Counted from the first letter of the stretch, positions 25,488 through 34,561 are shown. The stretch is 63,694 bases of DNA from Bacteroides sp. (GCA_014801225.1 JAAVEO010000027.1:1-63694); one strand, 5' to 3'. Numbers and translations are program-made. Notes: generated by a model not told the origin, from the letters alone.

Positions 25488-26219
25488 ATGGATAACGGCC
25501 TTTATTCCGAAGCCGTCATTTCCGACCAAAACAAAGTCAAGACCGTAAAGGAACTCGATCCCGACCAGCAACCACGCGAGAAAGCTCTCGCTCACGGCAT
25601 AGGGGTGCTTACCACTCCGGAACTTTGGGCGATAATACTGCGCACAGGCACACCGGGCTACCCTATCACGGATATGTGTCGCGACATGATGGCCTCCAAC
25701 GATGGAAAGATGCACAATCTCATGCGCCGAAGTCGCAAAGAGATAATGCAGATACGCGGTATAGGCACTACGAAAGCCATTCAGATAGAGGCTGTGATGG
25801 AGTTGGTGAGACGTTATCAGAGCGAACAAATCGGAAAACGTCCTCAGATCAAGCAGCCGAAGGATGTCTGGGATATCATGCGCCATGAGATCGGAAATCT
25901 CGATCATGAAGAGATATGGGTATTATTCCTCAACCGTAAGAATGAAGTGACAGAAAAGATGCGTATCACGACGGGCACCGCCACTGCCAGTCTCTTCGAT
26001 CCCAAACTCATATTGAAACCGGCCCTTCTTGCAGGAGCCGACGGCATCGTGTTATGTCATAATCATCCCAGCGGCAATATGCGTCCCTCCCCGCAGGATG
26101 ATTCAATCACACGTCAACTCAACAAAGCCGTACAGGTATTTTCAATCCGATTGATGGATCATGTCATAGTATGCACCGATGGTTTCTACTCCTACAGCGA
26201 ACACGGATTCTTAGGATAA
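25488..26219 (+). CDS. radC: RadC/JAB-domain protein
   Basis: 243 residues. N-terminal helix-hairpin-helix like region (KEIMQIRGIGTTKAIQIEAVMEL, ~87-110) then the RadC MPN/JAMM domain with VLCHNHPSGNMRPSPQDD, keeping the HxH...D metal site. The name refers to DNA repair, but no repair role has been established for the family. It is a JAMM-type protein of uncertain substrate. It follows the glycosyltransferase by 24 bases and ends exactly where the convergent sialidase ends, with no base between the two stop codons. Confidence 0.9.
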   Translation: MDNGLYSEAVISDQNKVKTVKELDPDQQPREKALAHGIGVLTTPELWAIILRTGTPGYPITDMCRDMMASNDGKMHNLMRRSRKEIMQIRGIGTTKAIQIEAVMELVRRYQSEQIGKRPQIKQPKDVWDIMRHEIGNLDHEEIWVLFLNRKNEVTEKMRITTGTATASLFDPKLILKPALLAGADGIVLCHNHPSGNMRPSPQDDSITRQLNKAVQVFSIRLMDHVIVCTDGFYSYSEHGFLG

Positions 26220-27557
26220 TTATCGGGGGAGACGGACAAGGCGTGAAGAAGAAGTATTCCGGAGGATGTAGAGGCCGGCGGGGGCTGAAGACGGATCTAC
26301 GGGAAGACCACCGAGAGTGTAGAGAGAAATTTCTTCGGAAAGAAGTGAATCGTCGGATATGGAGATAAACGGATTTATAGAATCGGAGCTACCGGAGATG
26401 GACGTTACGGATGTGGGATTATCCGCACCGTCGGTGAGCCAGTCGAGGGTAAAACGGTAGAAAGCGAGAGTGAAACCGTCGTCACCGGGAAGATTGGAAT
26501 CCCATTTACCTTCCTCCACAAGACATCCTATCTCTCCACCGGGAAGCACAGCGAGAGAAGAATAGGCAGACACGCCTTTGCAGAGAGTTTTCTTCACAGG
26601 CCATGTATCGGCTTCGTCATAGCTTAGAAATACCGATACATTCTCACGGATCGAGGAATTTGGCACGGAATGGAGTATTCGGGAGCGACCGTCGGAAGAT
26701 GAGGAGTAACGCAGAATATCACCGTTGCAGTCAGCGGCTTGCATATCGTTCCAACGGGATAGAGGGCCCCAAGTGTCGCCTCCGTCAGTAGAGACGGCAT
26801 ACATTCTTGTGCCGGAACAACGTATGCTCATTACTATATCACCATTCTCACGCTCAATGAGTTTTGATTCGTTTCCATTTCCGGAAGGTGTGGCCGAACG
26901 CGCCCCGGCATGCCACGTCTCTCCCAAGTCATCAGTCCAAATGGCATACTGCTCTTGATTATATCCGGGAGAAGTAGAGGTATGGGCATTGACCACACAC
27001 ATTATTCTGCCGGAGGAGAGTTGGAGAGCAGTGCCGGAGGCTATGAATCCTCCCTGCCAGTTCTGCTTATATATCTGAGAGTCGAAACGCACGGGCTCGC
27101 TCCACGTCAGTCCGTTATCGGTGCTCTTCACCATATAGAGGCCTTGACGTTGACTCACAGGATTACGGGAATCCCAGAATCCTTTATCGCCGCAGAAAAG
27201 CACAAGGATTGTGCCACTTTCACGATCCACTACCACAGCCGGATCTCCATAACTTTTACCGGCAGTCTTGTTGCCTTCGGCAAGCACCACAGGATCTGAC
27301 CATGTGTCGCCATTATCGACAGAACGACGCACCACAACACTTATCGTATTGGGAAGATCGTTAAGCGCATCGCCACGGCGATCGGCCACAGCAATAAGGG
27401 AGCCATCTGCCGCCACTGCCAACGCCGGGATACGGTAATACTTGGAGCCGTAAGTATTCATCTCGAATACAGGGACTCTTACCGGATCGGCGGCACGTAC
27501 ACCGGAAAATGAGAGGGCCATGAGAGCCACGAGCATAAATAGGAGTCTATGTGTCAT
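26220..27557 (-). CDS. Secreted exo-alpha-sialidase (GH33)
   Basis: Cleaves terminal sialic acid from glycans. 445 residues with a signal peptide ending near VRAAD. The Arg-containing YRIP motif is at 41-44, followed by ADRRGD. At least four Asp-box repeats follow (SVDNGDTWSDP, STDNGLTWSEP, DLGETW, STDGGDTWGP) and SIRCSG supplies another active-site Arg. The last ~60 residues (SLYTLGGLPVDPSSAPAGLY... RLVRLPR) resemble a type IX secretion sorting domain, which fits the PorQ and plug proteins in this window. No nan catabolic genes are adjacent, so released sialic acid may be used elsewhere or left for others. Confidence 0.9.
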   Translation of the reverse strand: MTHRLLFMLVALMALSFSGVRAADPVRVPVFEMNTYGSKYYRIPALAVAADGSLIAVADRRGDALNDLPNTISVVVRRSVDNGDTWSDPVVLAEGNKTAGKSYGDPAVVVDRESGTILVLFCGDKGFWDSRNPVSQRQGLYMVKSTDNGLTWSEPVRFDSQIYKQNWQGGFIASGTALQLSSGRIMCVVNAHTSTSPGYNQEQYAIWTDDLGETWHAGARSATPSGNGNESKLIERENGDIVMSIRCSGTRMYAVSTDGGDTWGPLSRWNDMQAADCNGDILRYSSSSDGRSRILHSVPNSSIRENVSVFLSYDEADTWPVKKTLCKGVSAYSSLAVLPGGEIGCLVEEGKWDSNLPGDDGFTLAFYRFTLDWLTDGADNPTSVTSISGSSDSINPFISISDDSLLSEEISLYTLGGLPVDPSSAPAGLYILRNTSSSRLVRLPR

Positions 27558-27600
27558 GATAGGAAGTTAAGTTCTTATAAGGTATTTATCAGGAAAGCTC

Positions 27601-28317
27601 TTATCCATTGATGCGGGAGAGGAATTCCTCACGTCGCGAATCAGCCACGGGAATATATGTGCGGCCATATACTATGCGGCCACGCTCCACTATTTCCACA
27701 CCCTGAAGGCGGACGATAAAACTGCGATGTACCCGCATGAACTCATCCGCCGGGAGAAGGCGTTCAAGTTCGGTGAGCGACATAAGTACGCTGACAGGTT
27801 CACCCTCATTACGGAATAGCATGACTCTATCGTTGCAAGCTTCGGCATAAAGGATAGAATCCGTGCGTAACCGCAGGAGACGACCTTCTGTACGGACAGA
27901 GATGTAAGAGATTCCGGAATTGGAAGATCGCACGGCATCGCCGGGTTCGGCAATACGAAACCATTCAATCCCCTTGCTGACAGCCCGCATGAAATCGGAA
28001 TAACTGACGGGCTTCAGGAGATAATCAAGAGCACTGACACGGAAACCCTCTACAGCATAGTTATCGTAAGCTGTAGTAAATACTATACGCGAGCGTGAGG
28101 GTATAACAGAAGCGAACTCAATACCGCTGAGCAATGGCATATTGATATCAAGAAACACAAGATCGATATCTCCCGACATAACAATACTTATAGCCTCCGC
28201 AGCTGAGGTGAATGTACCTTCAAGCGAAAGGGAGGGTGTATTACGCACATACCCGGCTATAAGGCCGAGAGCCAGGGGTTCGTCATCAATCACGATGCAT
28301 CTCAATACTCTGTCCAT
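27601..28317 (-). CDS. LytTR-type response regulator
   Basis: 238 residues. Receiver domain (1-120) with acidic pocket D11 D12, phospho-acceptor D57 (FLDINMP), Thr and Lys in FTTAYD and LLKP. The C-terminal LytTR DNA-binding domain (about 140-238) has ILYAEACNDRVMLF and FMRVHRSFIVRL. The likely partner is the histidine kinase at 28739-29881, upstream on the same strand, although a 421-base gap with a hairpin separates them. It ends 43 bases from the sialidase start and might be co-transcribed with it. Confidence 0.92.
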   Translation of the reverse strand: MDRVLRCIVIDDEPLALGLIAGYVRNTPSLSLEGTFTSAAEAISIVMSGDIDLVFLDINMPLLSGIEFASVIPSRSRIVFTTAYDNYAVEGFRVSALDYLLKPVSYSDFMRAVSKGIEWFRIAEPGDAVRSSNSGISYISVRTEGRLLRLRTDSILYAEACNDRVMLFRNEGEPVSVLMSLTELERLLPADEFMRVHRSFIVRLQGVEIVERGRIVYGRTYIPVADSRREEFLSRING

Positions 28318-28450
28318 AATTAATAATCGCAGGCGAAAAGGGTAACATAATCCTTCCGCTGTCTTTTCAACGTCAGAATAAGGGGATTATTCTATCTTCA
28401 CCTCTACACCGGCAAGAATATCACTCCCATGCAGCCGGATAAAATAGAAA

Positions 28451-28477
28451 CAGGGGATGACATCACGTCATCCCCTG
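28451..28477 (-). terminator. Hairpin downstream of the histidine kinase gene
   Basis: An 11-bp perfect stem (28451-28461 with 28467-28477, CAGGGGATGAC), loop ATCAC. In the minus direction it is followed by TTTCTATTTTATC, so it probably ends the efflux/kinase transcript before the response regulator. Confidence 0.65.
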
Positions 28478-28738
28478 CCTCAAGCGCAACGAGCCTGGTT
28501 TGGGAGTCTGGACTCGCCGCGCCCAACATATGACAAATACGGATTTCTCCGATCTACCATTGTTGAATAAAATTAGAATTAGGTTACTTTAACGATAAGT
28601 GGTCGTATTTTCCATGACATATCGCCATAACAAATGGAAATACGTCATAATTAAAAGTAATAACTCAATCGTTATAAAACGTTCTAATTTATTGACTTAT
28701 TTTTCAGCATATTATTGTGTGGTTTAATGGATTTTATT
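28478..28738. other. Gene-free gap with a G+C-rich structured island
   Basis: Between the kinase and regulator genes. 28480-28532 is G+C-rich and can form small nested stems (TTGGG...CCCAA enclosing GAGT-CTGG-ACTC), in contrast to the A+T-rich 28535-28735. No open frame and no known RNA family is recognised. The promoter for the response regulator may be within the A+T-rich part, but I find no good consensus box there. Confidence 0.4.
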
Positions 28739-29881
28739 TTACATTTTTTGATTTTTATCTTCCAAAGCTTTCATCTCTATCTCTATACAGGCGGAAAAAT
28801 AGTTGTCGCCTTCATATATATCGAAGACATGGCTCCCCGGATAGAGCAATCCAAGTTGTCGGCTCACATTTTCGAGACCAATCCTCTTCCCATCCTCGAT
28901 TGAAGATGAAGATTTCGGAGAAGAATCAATTTCTCGCACGGCGGGAGCGGATACGGAGTTTATAACACTGAACCGCAACGTCCTACCCTCCTCGATCGAA
29001 AGGGCAACCCGTATATAGTATTCGCCGGAAGAATCGGGAGCGGCATGCTTGAACGCATTCTCCACAAGAGTGAGGAATACGAGCGGGGCTACCTGAAGTG
29101 TCGGACTGATAAATTCAGGACTTGAATAGCTCACCTCTGCCGAAGCCGGAAGCCGAAGTTTCATTAGACGAACATAGTCGCCAATAAAGACAGCATCCTT
29201 ATCCAGAGGAACAAAGGCTGAATCGGAATCATAAATCATAAACCGCAGCATACGGCTAAGATTATGCAATGCCTCCTGTGCCATAACGGGATCCAGACCT
29301 ATCAAGGCATATATACTGTTGAGAGAGTTGAAGAGGAAGTGCGGATTGAGCTGAGCCTTGAGGCTCGTCAGCTCCATCTTACGTTGCTCCGCACTTATCT
29401 CAAGTTCGCGGCGACGCAGATTCTCACGTTCCTCTCCTATCTTCACGGCATATCCGAGAGCGGCGGAAAGAACCATCATTATACCGTCACGCATCACGAA
29501 TTTCACATAATGCATGATTCCCTCCGGATGATCGGGAGGAGGCATGTTCGGTCTCTTCGGGTTCGGCGGACATAAATCGCCCATACTATTGAACCACCAC
29601 ACCACCAAAGCACATACCACCAATATCACCAAAGTATTGATGATAAAATATGAGAATTTCCCATCCGTCTGCTTCAATGACATCGGTACAAGCACGAAAT
29701 AATTGAGACAGAACATGGCTGTATATACTGTGGACATCACCACACTGATGAGCACCCATTGCCTCGCTACTCCTTCCCTTAGAATGGTCAGCGCCGAAGG
29801 GAGATAGAAAAGCACTAGAGAGATTATGACAACGGTGGCCATCCGGGCCAAACGCCCTTGTGTGACGAATCCCTTACTCAT
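28739..29881 (-). CDS. LytS-type sensor histidine kinase
   Basis: 380 residues. The N-terminal membrane part has about four hydrophobic helices (to ~150), followed by a short coiled coil (EERENLRRRELEISAEQRKMEL) and the His_kinase domain with H181 in QLNPHFLFNSLNS. The HATPase domain has an N box TLVENAFKHA and a G box GKRIGLENV. The ATG overlaps the stop of the upstream macB by 8 bases, so sensor and exporter are co-translated. The periplasmic loops are short, so it may sense the membrane or the transporter rather than a soluble ligand. Confidence 0.9.
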   Translation of the reverse strand: MSKGFVTQGRLARMATVVIISLVLFYLPSALTILREGVARQWVLISVVMSTVYTAMFCLNYFVLVPMSLKQTDGKFSYFIINTLVILVVCALVVWWFNSMGDLCPPNPKRPNMPPPDHPEGIMHYVKFVMRDGIMMVLSAALGYAVKIGEERENLRRRELEISAEQRKMELTSLKAQLNPHFLFNSLNSIYALIGLDPVMAQEALHNLSRMLRFMIYDSDSAFVPLDKDAVFIGDYVRLMKLRLPASAEVSYSSPEFISPTLQVAPLVFLTLVENAFKHAAPDSSGEYYIRVALSIEEGRTLRFSVINSVSAPAVREIDSSPKSSSSIEDGKRIGLENVSRQLGLLYPGSHVFDIYEGDNYFSACIEIEMKALEDKNQKM

Positions 29882-31094
29882 ATCTTATAGCTTCTATGGG
29901 ATCGAGATTGGAGGCTTTCGCAGCAGGGTAGAATCCGAAGATTATACCTATCACTGTACACACTACGAAGGAGAGTATCACAGAACCGGCACTTATTGTG
30001 ACGGGCCAATGGGCGAAGGTGGATATCATCCATGTGGCGAGCGCTCCGAGCATTATTCCAAGCAGACCGCCGGTGACGGATATTATTACAGCTTCGATAA
30101 GAAATTGCATCATGATATCGCGGCCTGTGGCTCCGATACTCATGCGCAGACCGATCTCACGAGTACGTTCCGTGACGCTTACAATCATGATATTCATGAT
30201 ACCGATACCTCCTACAAGCAGAGATATACCGGCTACTGCCGCAAGCAACACAGTCATCATGGAGGATGTGGAGGATATCATCTCGGCAAGTTCTTGCATG
30301 GAGCGGATTGTGAAGTTGTCATCATCCCCGTCACGCAGTTTATGCTGAGTGCGCAGTATCTCCGAAATCTCTTCGATAGTCTCGTCCGTACGATTTTCAT
30401 CAATGGCTGAGGCCTGTATTCCCTGAAGATAATCCGTGGCGAGGATACGCTTCATCACTGTGGTGTAAGGAAGGAGAGCGAGGTCGTCCTGATCCTGTCC
30501 CATAGTGTTGTAGCCCTTCTCTTCGAGCACACCGATTACAGTGAGGGGAATCTTGCCGAAGCGCACTACCTTTCCGATTGGATTTTCACCATTAGGAAAA
30601 AGATTCTCCACAACCGTCTTGCCAAGCACACATACCTTGGCCGCACTTCTGACATCGGCTTCGGTGAACATCTCCCCTTCCGCCACATTGCGCTGGCGGA
30701 TATCGAGAAATTCGGTGTTCACGCCCTGTGCCTGAGAAGGATAGTTGTTGTTGCCGTAGACCCATTGTCCGGAGGAGCTGACAGTAGGCGTCATGTGAGC
30801 GATGGTAGTGGCTTGTGCCTTGAGAGCGTCATAGTCAGCCGGTTTGAGAGTCTGCATATCGGAACCGCTCTGGCGTACACCTCCACGATTCTCACCTCCG
30901 GGGAATATCATTATCATATTGCTGCCCATCTCGGATATCTGAGCCTTGATGGAATCTTTCGATCCCTGACCTATGGCAAGCATGGCAATCACCGCCCCGA
31001 CGCCGATTATGACGCCAAGCATGGTGAGGAAACAACGCATCTTGTTGTTGTTTAGTGCCTTCAGGGCTATCTTGAGCAGATTCTGAATGTTCAT
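29874..31094 (-). CDS. MacB-like ABC transporter permease
   Basis: 406 residues. MacB_PCD periplasmic core between an N-terminal helix (MRCFLTMLGVIIGVGAVIAM) and three C-terminal helices with the FtsX signature TEIGLRMSIGA-like TREIGLRMSIGATGRDI. Unlike E. coli MacB, the ATPase is a separate gene (31133-31885). It works with the adaptor (31882-33048) and TolC-like channel (33063-34424) as a tripartite type VII ABC exporter of drugs, toxins or lipid-like substrates. 38 bases separate it from the ATPase gene. Confidence 0.9.
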   Translation of the reverse strand: MNIQNLLKIALKALNNNKMRCFLTMLGVIIGVGAVIAMLAIGQGSKDSIKAQISEMGSNMIMIFPGGENRGGVRQSGSDMQTLKPADYDALKAQATTIAHMTPTVSSSGQWVYGNNNYPSQAQGVNTEFLDIRQRNVAEGEMFTEADVRSAAKVCVLGKTVVENLFPNGENPIGKVVRFGKIPLTVIGVLEEKGYNTMGQDQDDLALLPYTTVMKRILATDYLQGIQASAIDENRTDETIEEISEILRTQHKLRDGDDDNFTIRSMQELAEMISSTSSMMTVLLAAVAGISLLVGGIGIMNIMIVSVTERTREIGLRMSIGATGRDIMMQFLIEAVIISVTGGLLGIMLGALATWMISTFAHWPVTISAGSVILSFVVCTVIGIIFGFYPAAKASNLDPIEAIRYE

Positions 31095-31132
31095 TTACTA
31101 TGATTGGATATGTATGGGACTTCTGTAGCATA

Positions 31133-31885
31133 TCAATCTGTCTCCTCGGGGAGATTCCGATATACCTCTTCAGCCGACTTTATATCATGATTATATTCAT
31201 CGCCTACTATATGGCCGTCACGCAGTGTGATATTGCGTGAAGAATAGAGGGCTATCTCAGGGTTATGGGTCACGAAGATAATCGTTTTGCCTTCGCGGTG
31301 CAATCTCTGGAAGAGAGTAAGGATGGAGAAGGAGGTACGGGTATCAAGGTTACCGGTGGCCTCGTCAGCGAGGATAATCACCGGGTTGTTTACCAACGCT
31401 CGCGCTATAGCGACACGCTGTTGCTGACCGCCTGACATCTGATTGCTCTTATGCATAAGACGTTCTCCAAGGCCTACTTCCTTCAGACATTTTTCGGCTC
31501 TCTCCGCTCTCTCGCGGGCCGAGACAGAAGAGTTGTAGAGCAGAGGCAGCTCCACATTCTCAAGGGCTGTGGTCTTCGGCAGGAGATTATAGTTCTGGAA
31601 GATGAAGCCGATCTTACGGTTGCGGATTCGCGCACGCTCGTTCTTCCCCATCCCTTTCACAGGGATTCCGTCAAGGAGATACTGTCCCGAAGTGGGAGTG
31701 TCGAGACATCCGAGAATATTCAGCAACGTGGATTTGCCGGAGCCGGAAGTACCCATGATAGTGACGAATTCTCCTTCGTGGATAGTGAAGTTGACTCCGC
31801 GGAGAGCTTTCACCGTCTCGTCGCCTACCTTGAAGTAGCGCTTGAGATCTTCTATCTTGATTATCTCTTTCGACATGAGCGTCAT
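31133..31885 (-). CDS. ABC transporter ATP-binding protein (MacB/LolD type)
   Basis: 250 residues. Walker A GTSGSGKST (~45), Q loop FQNYNLLP, signature MSGGQQQRVAIARAL, Walker B VIILADEATGNLDT and the H-loop VTHNPE are all intact. The subtype is that of MacB and LolD ATPases, which drive mechanotransmission across the periplasm. The start at 31885 overlaps the adaptor's stop as ATGA. A second ATG three codons on is also possible. Confidence 0.93.
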   Translation of the reverse strand: MTLMSKEIIKIEDLKRYFKVGDETVKALRGVNFTIHEGEFVTIMGTSGSGKSTLLNILGCLDTPTSGQYLLDGIPVKGMGKNERARIRNRKIGFIFQNYNLLPKTTALENVELPLLYNSSVSARERAERAEKCLKEVGLGERLMHKSNQMSGGQQQRVAIARALVNNPVIILADEATGNLDTRTSFSILTLFQRLHREGKTIIFVTHNPEIALYSSRNITLRDGHIVGDEYNHDIKSAEEVYRNLPEETD

Positions 31886-33048
31886 CTCTTACGATTACTT
31901 CCGGGACGTTTCGGCATGAAAGGACTTTCCTTGGCATCGCCTCCACCCTCTTCATCGGCAGGCCGGGCTTCCTTATATTGGAGAGCGACTTTATCACCCT
32001 TCTTCAATCCGGATTTGATTTCCTGATTTATACCGTTGGCCATACCAACTTCCACGGCGGTCTGCACGAGCTTACCGTCACGCTCCACCCAAACGGAATG
32101 TTCCGCCTCACCCTTGAGAGGCACCAACTCGGGGAGTCCGTCCTCCTTCTCAGTCTTCTCCATAGGCCGGAATTTGAGAGCCTTAATAGGCACAGCGAAT
32201 ATATCATCCATTTCCAGTGTATAGATGGATAGGTTGGCGGTCATGCCCGGAATAAGTTTATGATCGGGATTGGAAGCGGATACTATTACCTCGTAGGTCA
32301 CTACGTTGGAAGTAGTGGTAGGATTGAGACGCACTTGAGTGACAGTGCCTGTGAATACGTCATCGGGATAGGAATCCACAGTGAAAGTGGCTTTCTGTCC
32401 GGTCTTTACGCTTCCTATATCGGCTTCGTCAACATTGCCTACCACCTGCATATTGTCAAGGTCGGCGATAACGAAGAGATTGGCTACATTCATACTGGAC
32501 ACCACAGTCTGGCCCACCTCCACCTCGCGGGAGATTACGATACCATCGATCGGAGAATATATCTCGGCATAGTTCAGATTCTTGGCAGCGCGTACGCGAT
32601 CCGCCTGAGTCTTCTCGTAGGTAAGACGCGCCACATCATAGTCGCGTCGTGTAGTCTGAAATTCGTAGTCGGAGATAAGTTTCTCATCGTGAAGGGCTTT
32701 ATCGCGCTCGTAATTCTTACGGGCATACTCATAGCTTGCTTTAGCCGACTCCATATTGGCGTTGGCACTCTTCACTTCGCTGTCAAGAAGCGTTTTCTCG
32801 AGTTCGGCCAGAAGTTGTCCCTTCTTCACATGGTCATTGTAATCGGCATATAGCTTGTCGATGATACCTGTCACCTGAGTACCCACCTCCACTTGTGTGA
32901 CGGATTCCATGGTGCCGGTAGCGGTCACTATCTCCGACATGGAGGTTGGCTCCACTGTATAAGTCTCCAGTGTCATTCCGCTCTCCTTGGAGCAAGAGAG
33001 GGTAAGCATCCCGAGGAAGGCCGGGAGAAGCAATGTCTTGAATCTCAT
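31882..33048 (-). CDS. Periplasmic adaptor (membrane-fusion) lipoprotein, MacA type
   Basis: 388 residues with lipobox LTLSC, so it is lipid-anchored rather than TM-anchored like E. coli MacA. Beta-barrel and lipoyl halves (GTQVTGIIDKLYADYNDHVKKGQLLAELE and PIDGIVISREVEVGQTVV) flank a long coiled-coil hairpin (~75-165, EVKSANANMESAKASYEYARKN type). The membrane-proximal part is C-terminal. It bridges MacB and the TolC-like protein. It begins 14 bases after tolC and overlaps the ATPase gene. Confidence 0.92.
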   Translation of the reverse strand: MRFKTLLLPAFLGMLTLSCSKESGMTLETYTVEPTSMSEIVTATGTMESVTQVEVGTQVTGIIDKLYADYNDHVKKGQLLAELEKTLLDSEVKSANANMESAKASYEYARKNYERDKALHDEKLISDYEFQTTRRDYDVARLTYEKTQADRVRAAKNLNYAEIYSPIDGIVISREVEVGQTVVSSMNVANLFVIADLDNMQVVGNVDEADIGSVKTGQKATFTVDSYPDDVFTGTVTQVRLNPTTTSNVVTYEVIVSASNPDHKLIPGMTANLSIYTLEMDDIFAVPIKALKFRPMEKTEKEDGLPELVPLKGEAEHSVWVERDGKLVQTAVEVGMANGINQEIKSGLKKGDKVALQYKEARPADEEGGGDAKESPFMPKRPGSNRKR

Positions 33049-33062
33049 ATCTGTATCTTTTA

Positions 33063-34424
33063 TCAGGGCATGGCCACCCGGCGGGTAGCGTAGTATTCTA
33101 TTGTCTTATTGGCAAGGATTGCCATATATTTGTTCTGTAGCTGTCCGAGGCGCGCGCTGAGGAGATTATTGTGGGCCACAAGAAGGTCTACAGGGTTTAC
33201 TTTCCCAAGTTCGAACTGTCGGTCAACGAGACGCGCCGTAAGCTCAGTGGCTTCCAACTGGGTTTCTCCGGAAGCGTAACGGGCGCGGGCTGTCTCAGCA
33301 TCTATATAGAGCGACTCAATATTGTTGGAAAGTTCATCCAACAGGCGGTCGCGGTTGATATCATATTCCAGAGAAGCGAGTTTGGCTTTGGCCACGGCTC
33401 TGCGTGTGGAGTTGCCGTCGTAGATAGGCACTGAGAGGGAGAGACCGAGGCTTTCATTGAAACCATGCCCCATCTGGGAGGTCCAGGCGGCTCCGCCGGT
33501 GGTATAACCTGTGCCTATGCCTCCCTGTAGCTGTATAGAGGGAAGTGCGCCCGCTTTCGCTATCTTGATATCGTTGGCGTAAATCTCACGATTCAGGTCG
33601 TTCATCCCGAACTGCGGAAGCCATCCGCTCGCATAGGTAAAGACATCACCCTTTGGAGGTAACACAGCTGCAATCTCGGAATCCGGGAAATTAACGTCGG
33701 CAATCTCTATCTCCTCATCAAGGGAGAGATTGAGTATCTTTTTCAGATTAAGGCGAGCTGTGGCGAGATTGCTTTCTGCCTGTACAAGGTTGTAACCGTC
33801 TTGCGCAGCCTGACTTTCTATCTGTGCATACTCTACGGAGGATGTGCGTCCGGATTCCATCAAGGCTTTGGCACGTTCTTTTTGCGAGTCGCTCACTTCG
33901 AGAGTAGCTTTCGCAATCTCTACCGCCTCTTTGGCATACATTATATCCAGATATGCCTGAAGGATACCGAGAGTGATATCTTTCACCACATCTTCTCCTG
34001 CAAGAGCCATGCGGCTACGGGCAATACGAGCTGATTCGAGACGATATTTTCTTACGTTACCTTCCCATACGGTCCAACCTGCGTTCACATTGTAGGTGCT
34101 TCCGTAGCTATTGGCATCGCGTCCGGCCGCCGGAGAGGGGAAATTGGTAAAGCTTTGGGAGGTGCCGAAGCTTACGGTAGGCACCCAAGCATCTTTTGCG
34201 GCACCGACTTCTTCATCGGCGAGGAGCACGTTGAGTAGCGCCTCGCGAACATTGGTGCTGTTCTCCACGCTCCACGCAAGGCAATCGTCAAAGGTCCATT
34301 TCGCAGGTTTGGCTCTTCGAGTCGTCTCCACCACATCCGTAACGGACACATTCTCAAACCGTGCCACTCCCTGAGCGGAAGCAGCCGAGGCTGCGAAGAG
34401 AAAAGCGAGTGTAAGCCATTTCAT
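33063..34424 (-). CDS. TolC-family outer-membrane efflux protein
   Basis: 453 residues from ATG 34424 (MKWLTLAFLFAASAASAQ, a signal peptide). An in-frame start 108 bases upstream would run through a terminator hairpin and add a non-secretory leader, so I reject it. The two internally repeated TolC halves are visible, each with long heptad-rich helices (LDIMYAKEAVEIAKATLEVS..., ending VNPVDLLVAHNNLLSARLGQ). It forms the outer-membrane channel of the exporter encoded downstream and is the first gene of that operon. Confidence 0.92.
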   Translation of the reverse strand: MKWLTLAFLFAASAASAQGVARFENVSVTDVVETTRRAKPAKWTFDDCLAWSVENSTNVREALLNVLLADEEVGAAKDAWVPTVSFGTSQSFTNFPSPAAGRDANSYGSTYNVNAGWTVWEGNVRKYRLESARIARSRMALAGEDVVKDITLGILQAYLDIMYAKEAVEIAKATLEVSDSQKERAKALMESGRTSSVEYAQIESQAAQDGYNLVQAESNLATARLNLKKILNLSLDEEIEIADVNFPDSEIAAVLPPKGDVFTYASGWLPQFGMNDLNREIYANDIKIAKAGALPSIQLQGGIGTGYTTGGAAWTSQMGHGFNESLGLSLSVPIYDGNSTRRAVAKAKLASLEYDINRDRLLDELSNNIESLYIDAETARARYASGETQLEATELTARLVDRQFELGKVNPVDLLVAHNNLLSARLGQLQNKYMAILANKTIEYYATRRVAMP

Positions 34425-34460
34425 AATGATGCGACAATTATTGAAGCTATTAGGAATTAT

Positions 34461-34494
34461 AAAAACTAAAACCCCGCACCATACAGGGCGGGGT
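34461..34494 (-). terminator. Terminator-like hairpin inside the tolC leader
   Basis: ACCCCGC (34471-34477) pairs with GCGGGGT (34488-34494). In the minus direction it is followed by TTTTAGTTTTT. It lies between the promoter (34530-34561) and the tolC start (34424) with no gene to end, so it looks like an attenuator or the 3' end of a short leader RNA. Confidence 0.65.
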
Positions 34495-34529
34495 CTTGTT
34501 TCTAATCCCACTTCGTTGGTTTCTGTTGG

Positions 34530-34561
34530 CAAAATTATTGAAATGACTCCTTTTTCCCAAA
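34530..34561 (-). promoter_or_regulatory. Promoter of the tolC-macAB-kinase operon
   Basis: Minus strand TTTG (34558-34561), 20 bases, TAATTTTG (34530-34537), both perfect. The start of transcription would be near 34524, only ~30 bases before the attenuator-like hairpin. Confidence 0.75.

Noticed and set aside
34424..34532. In-frame N-terminal extension of the TolC-like protein
   Set aside because: It would cross the terminator hairpin and begin at the promoter, and the sequence is not a signal peptide. ATG 34424 gives a perfect one.
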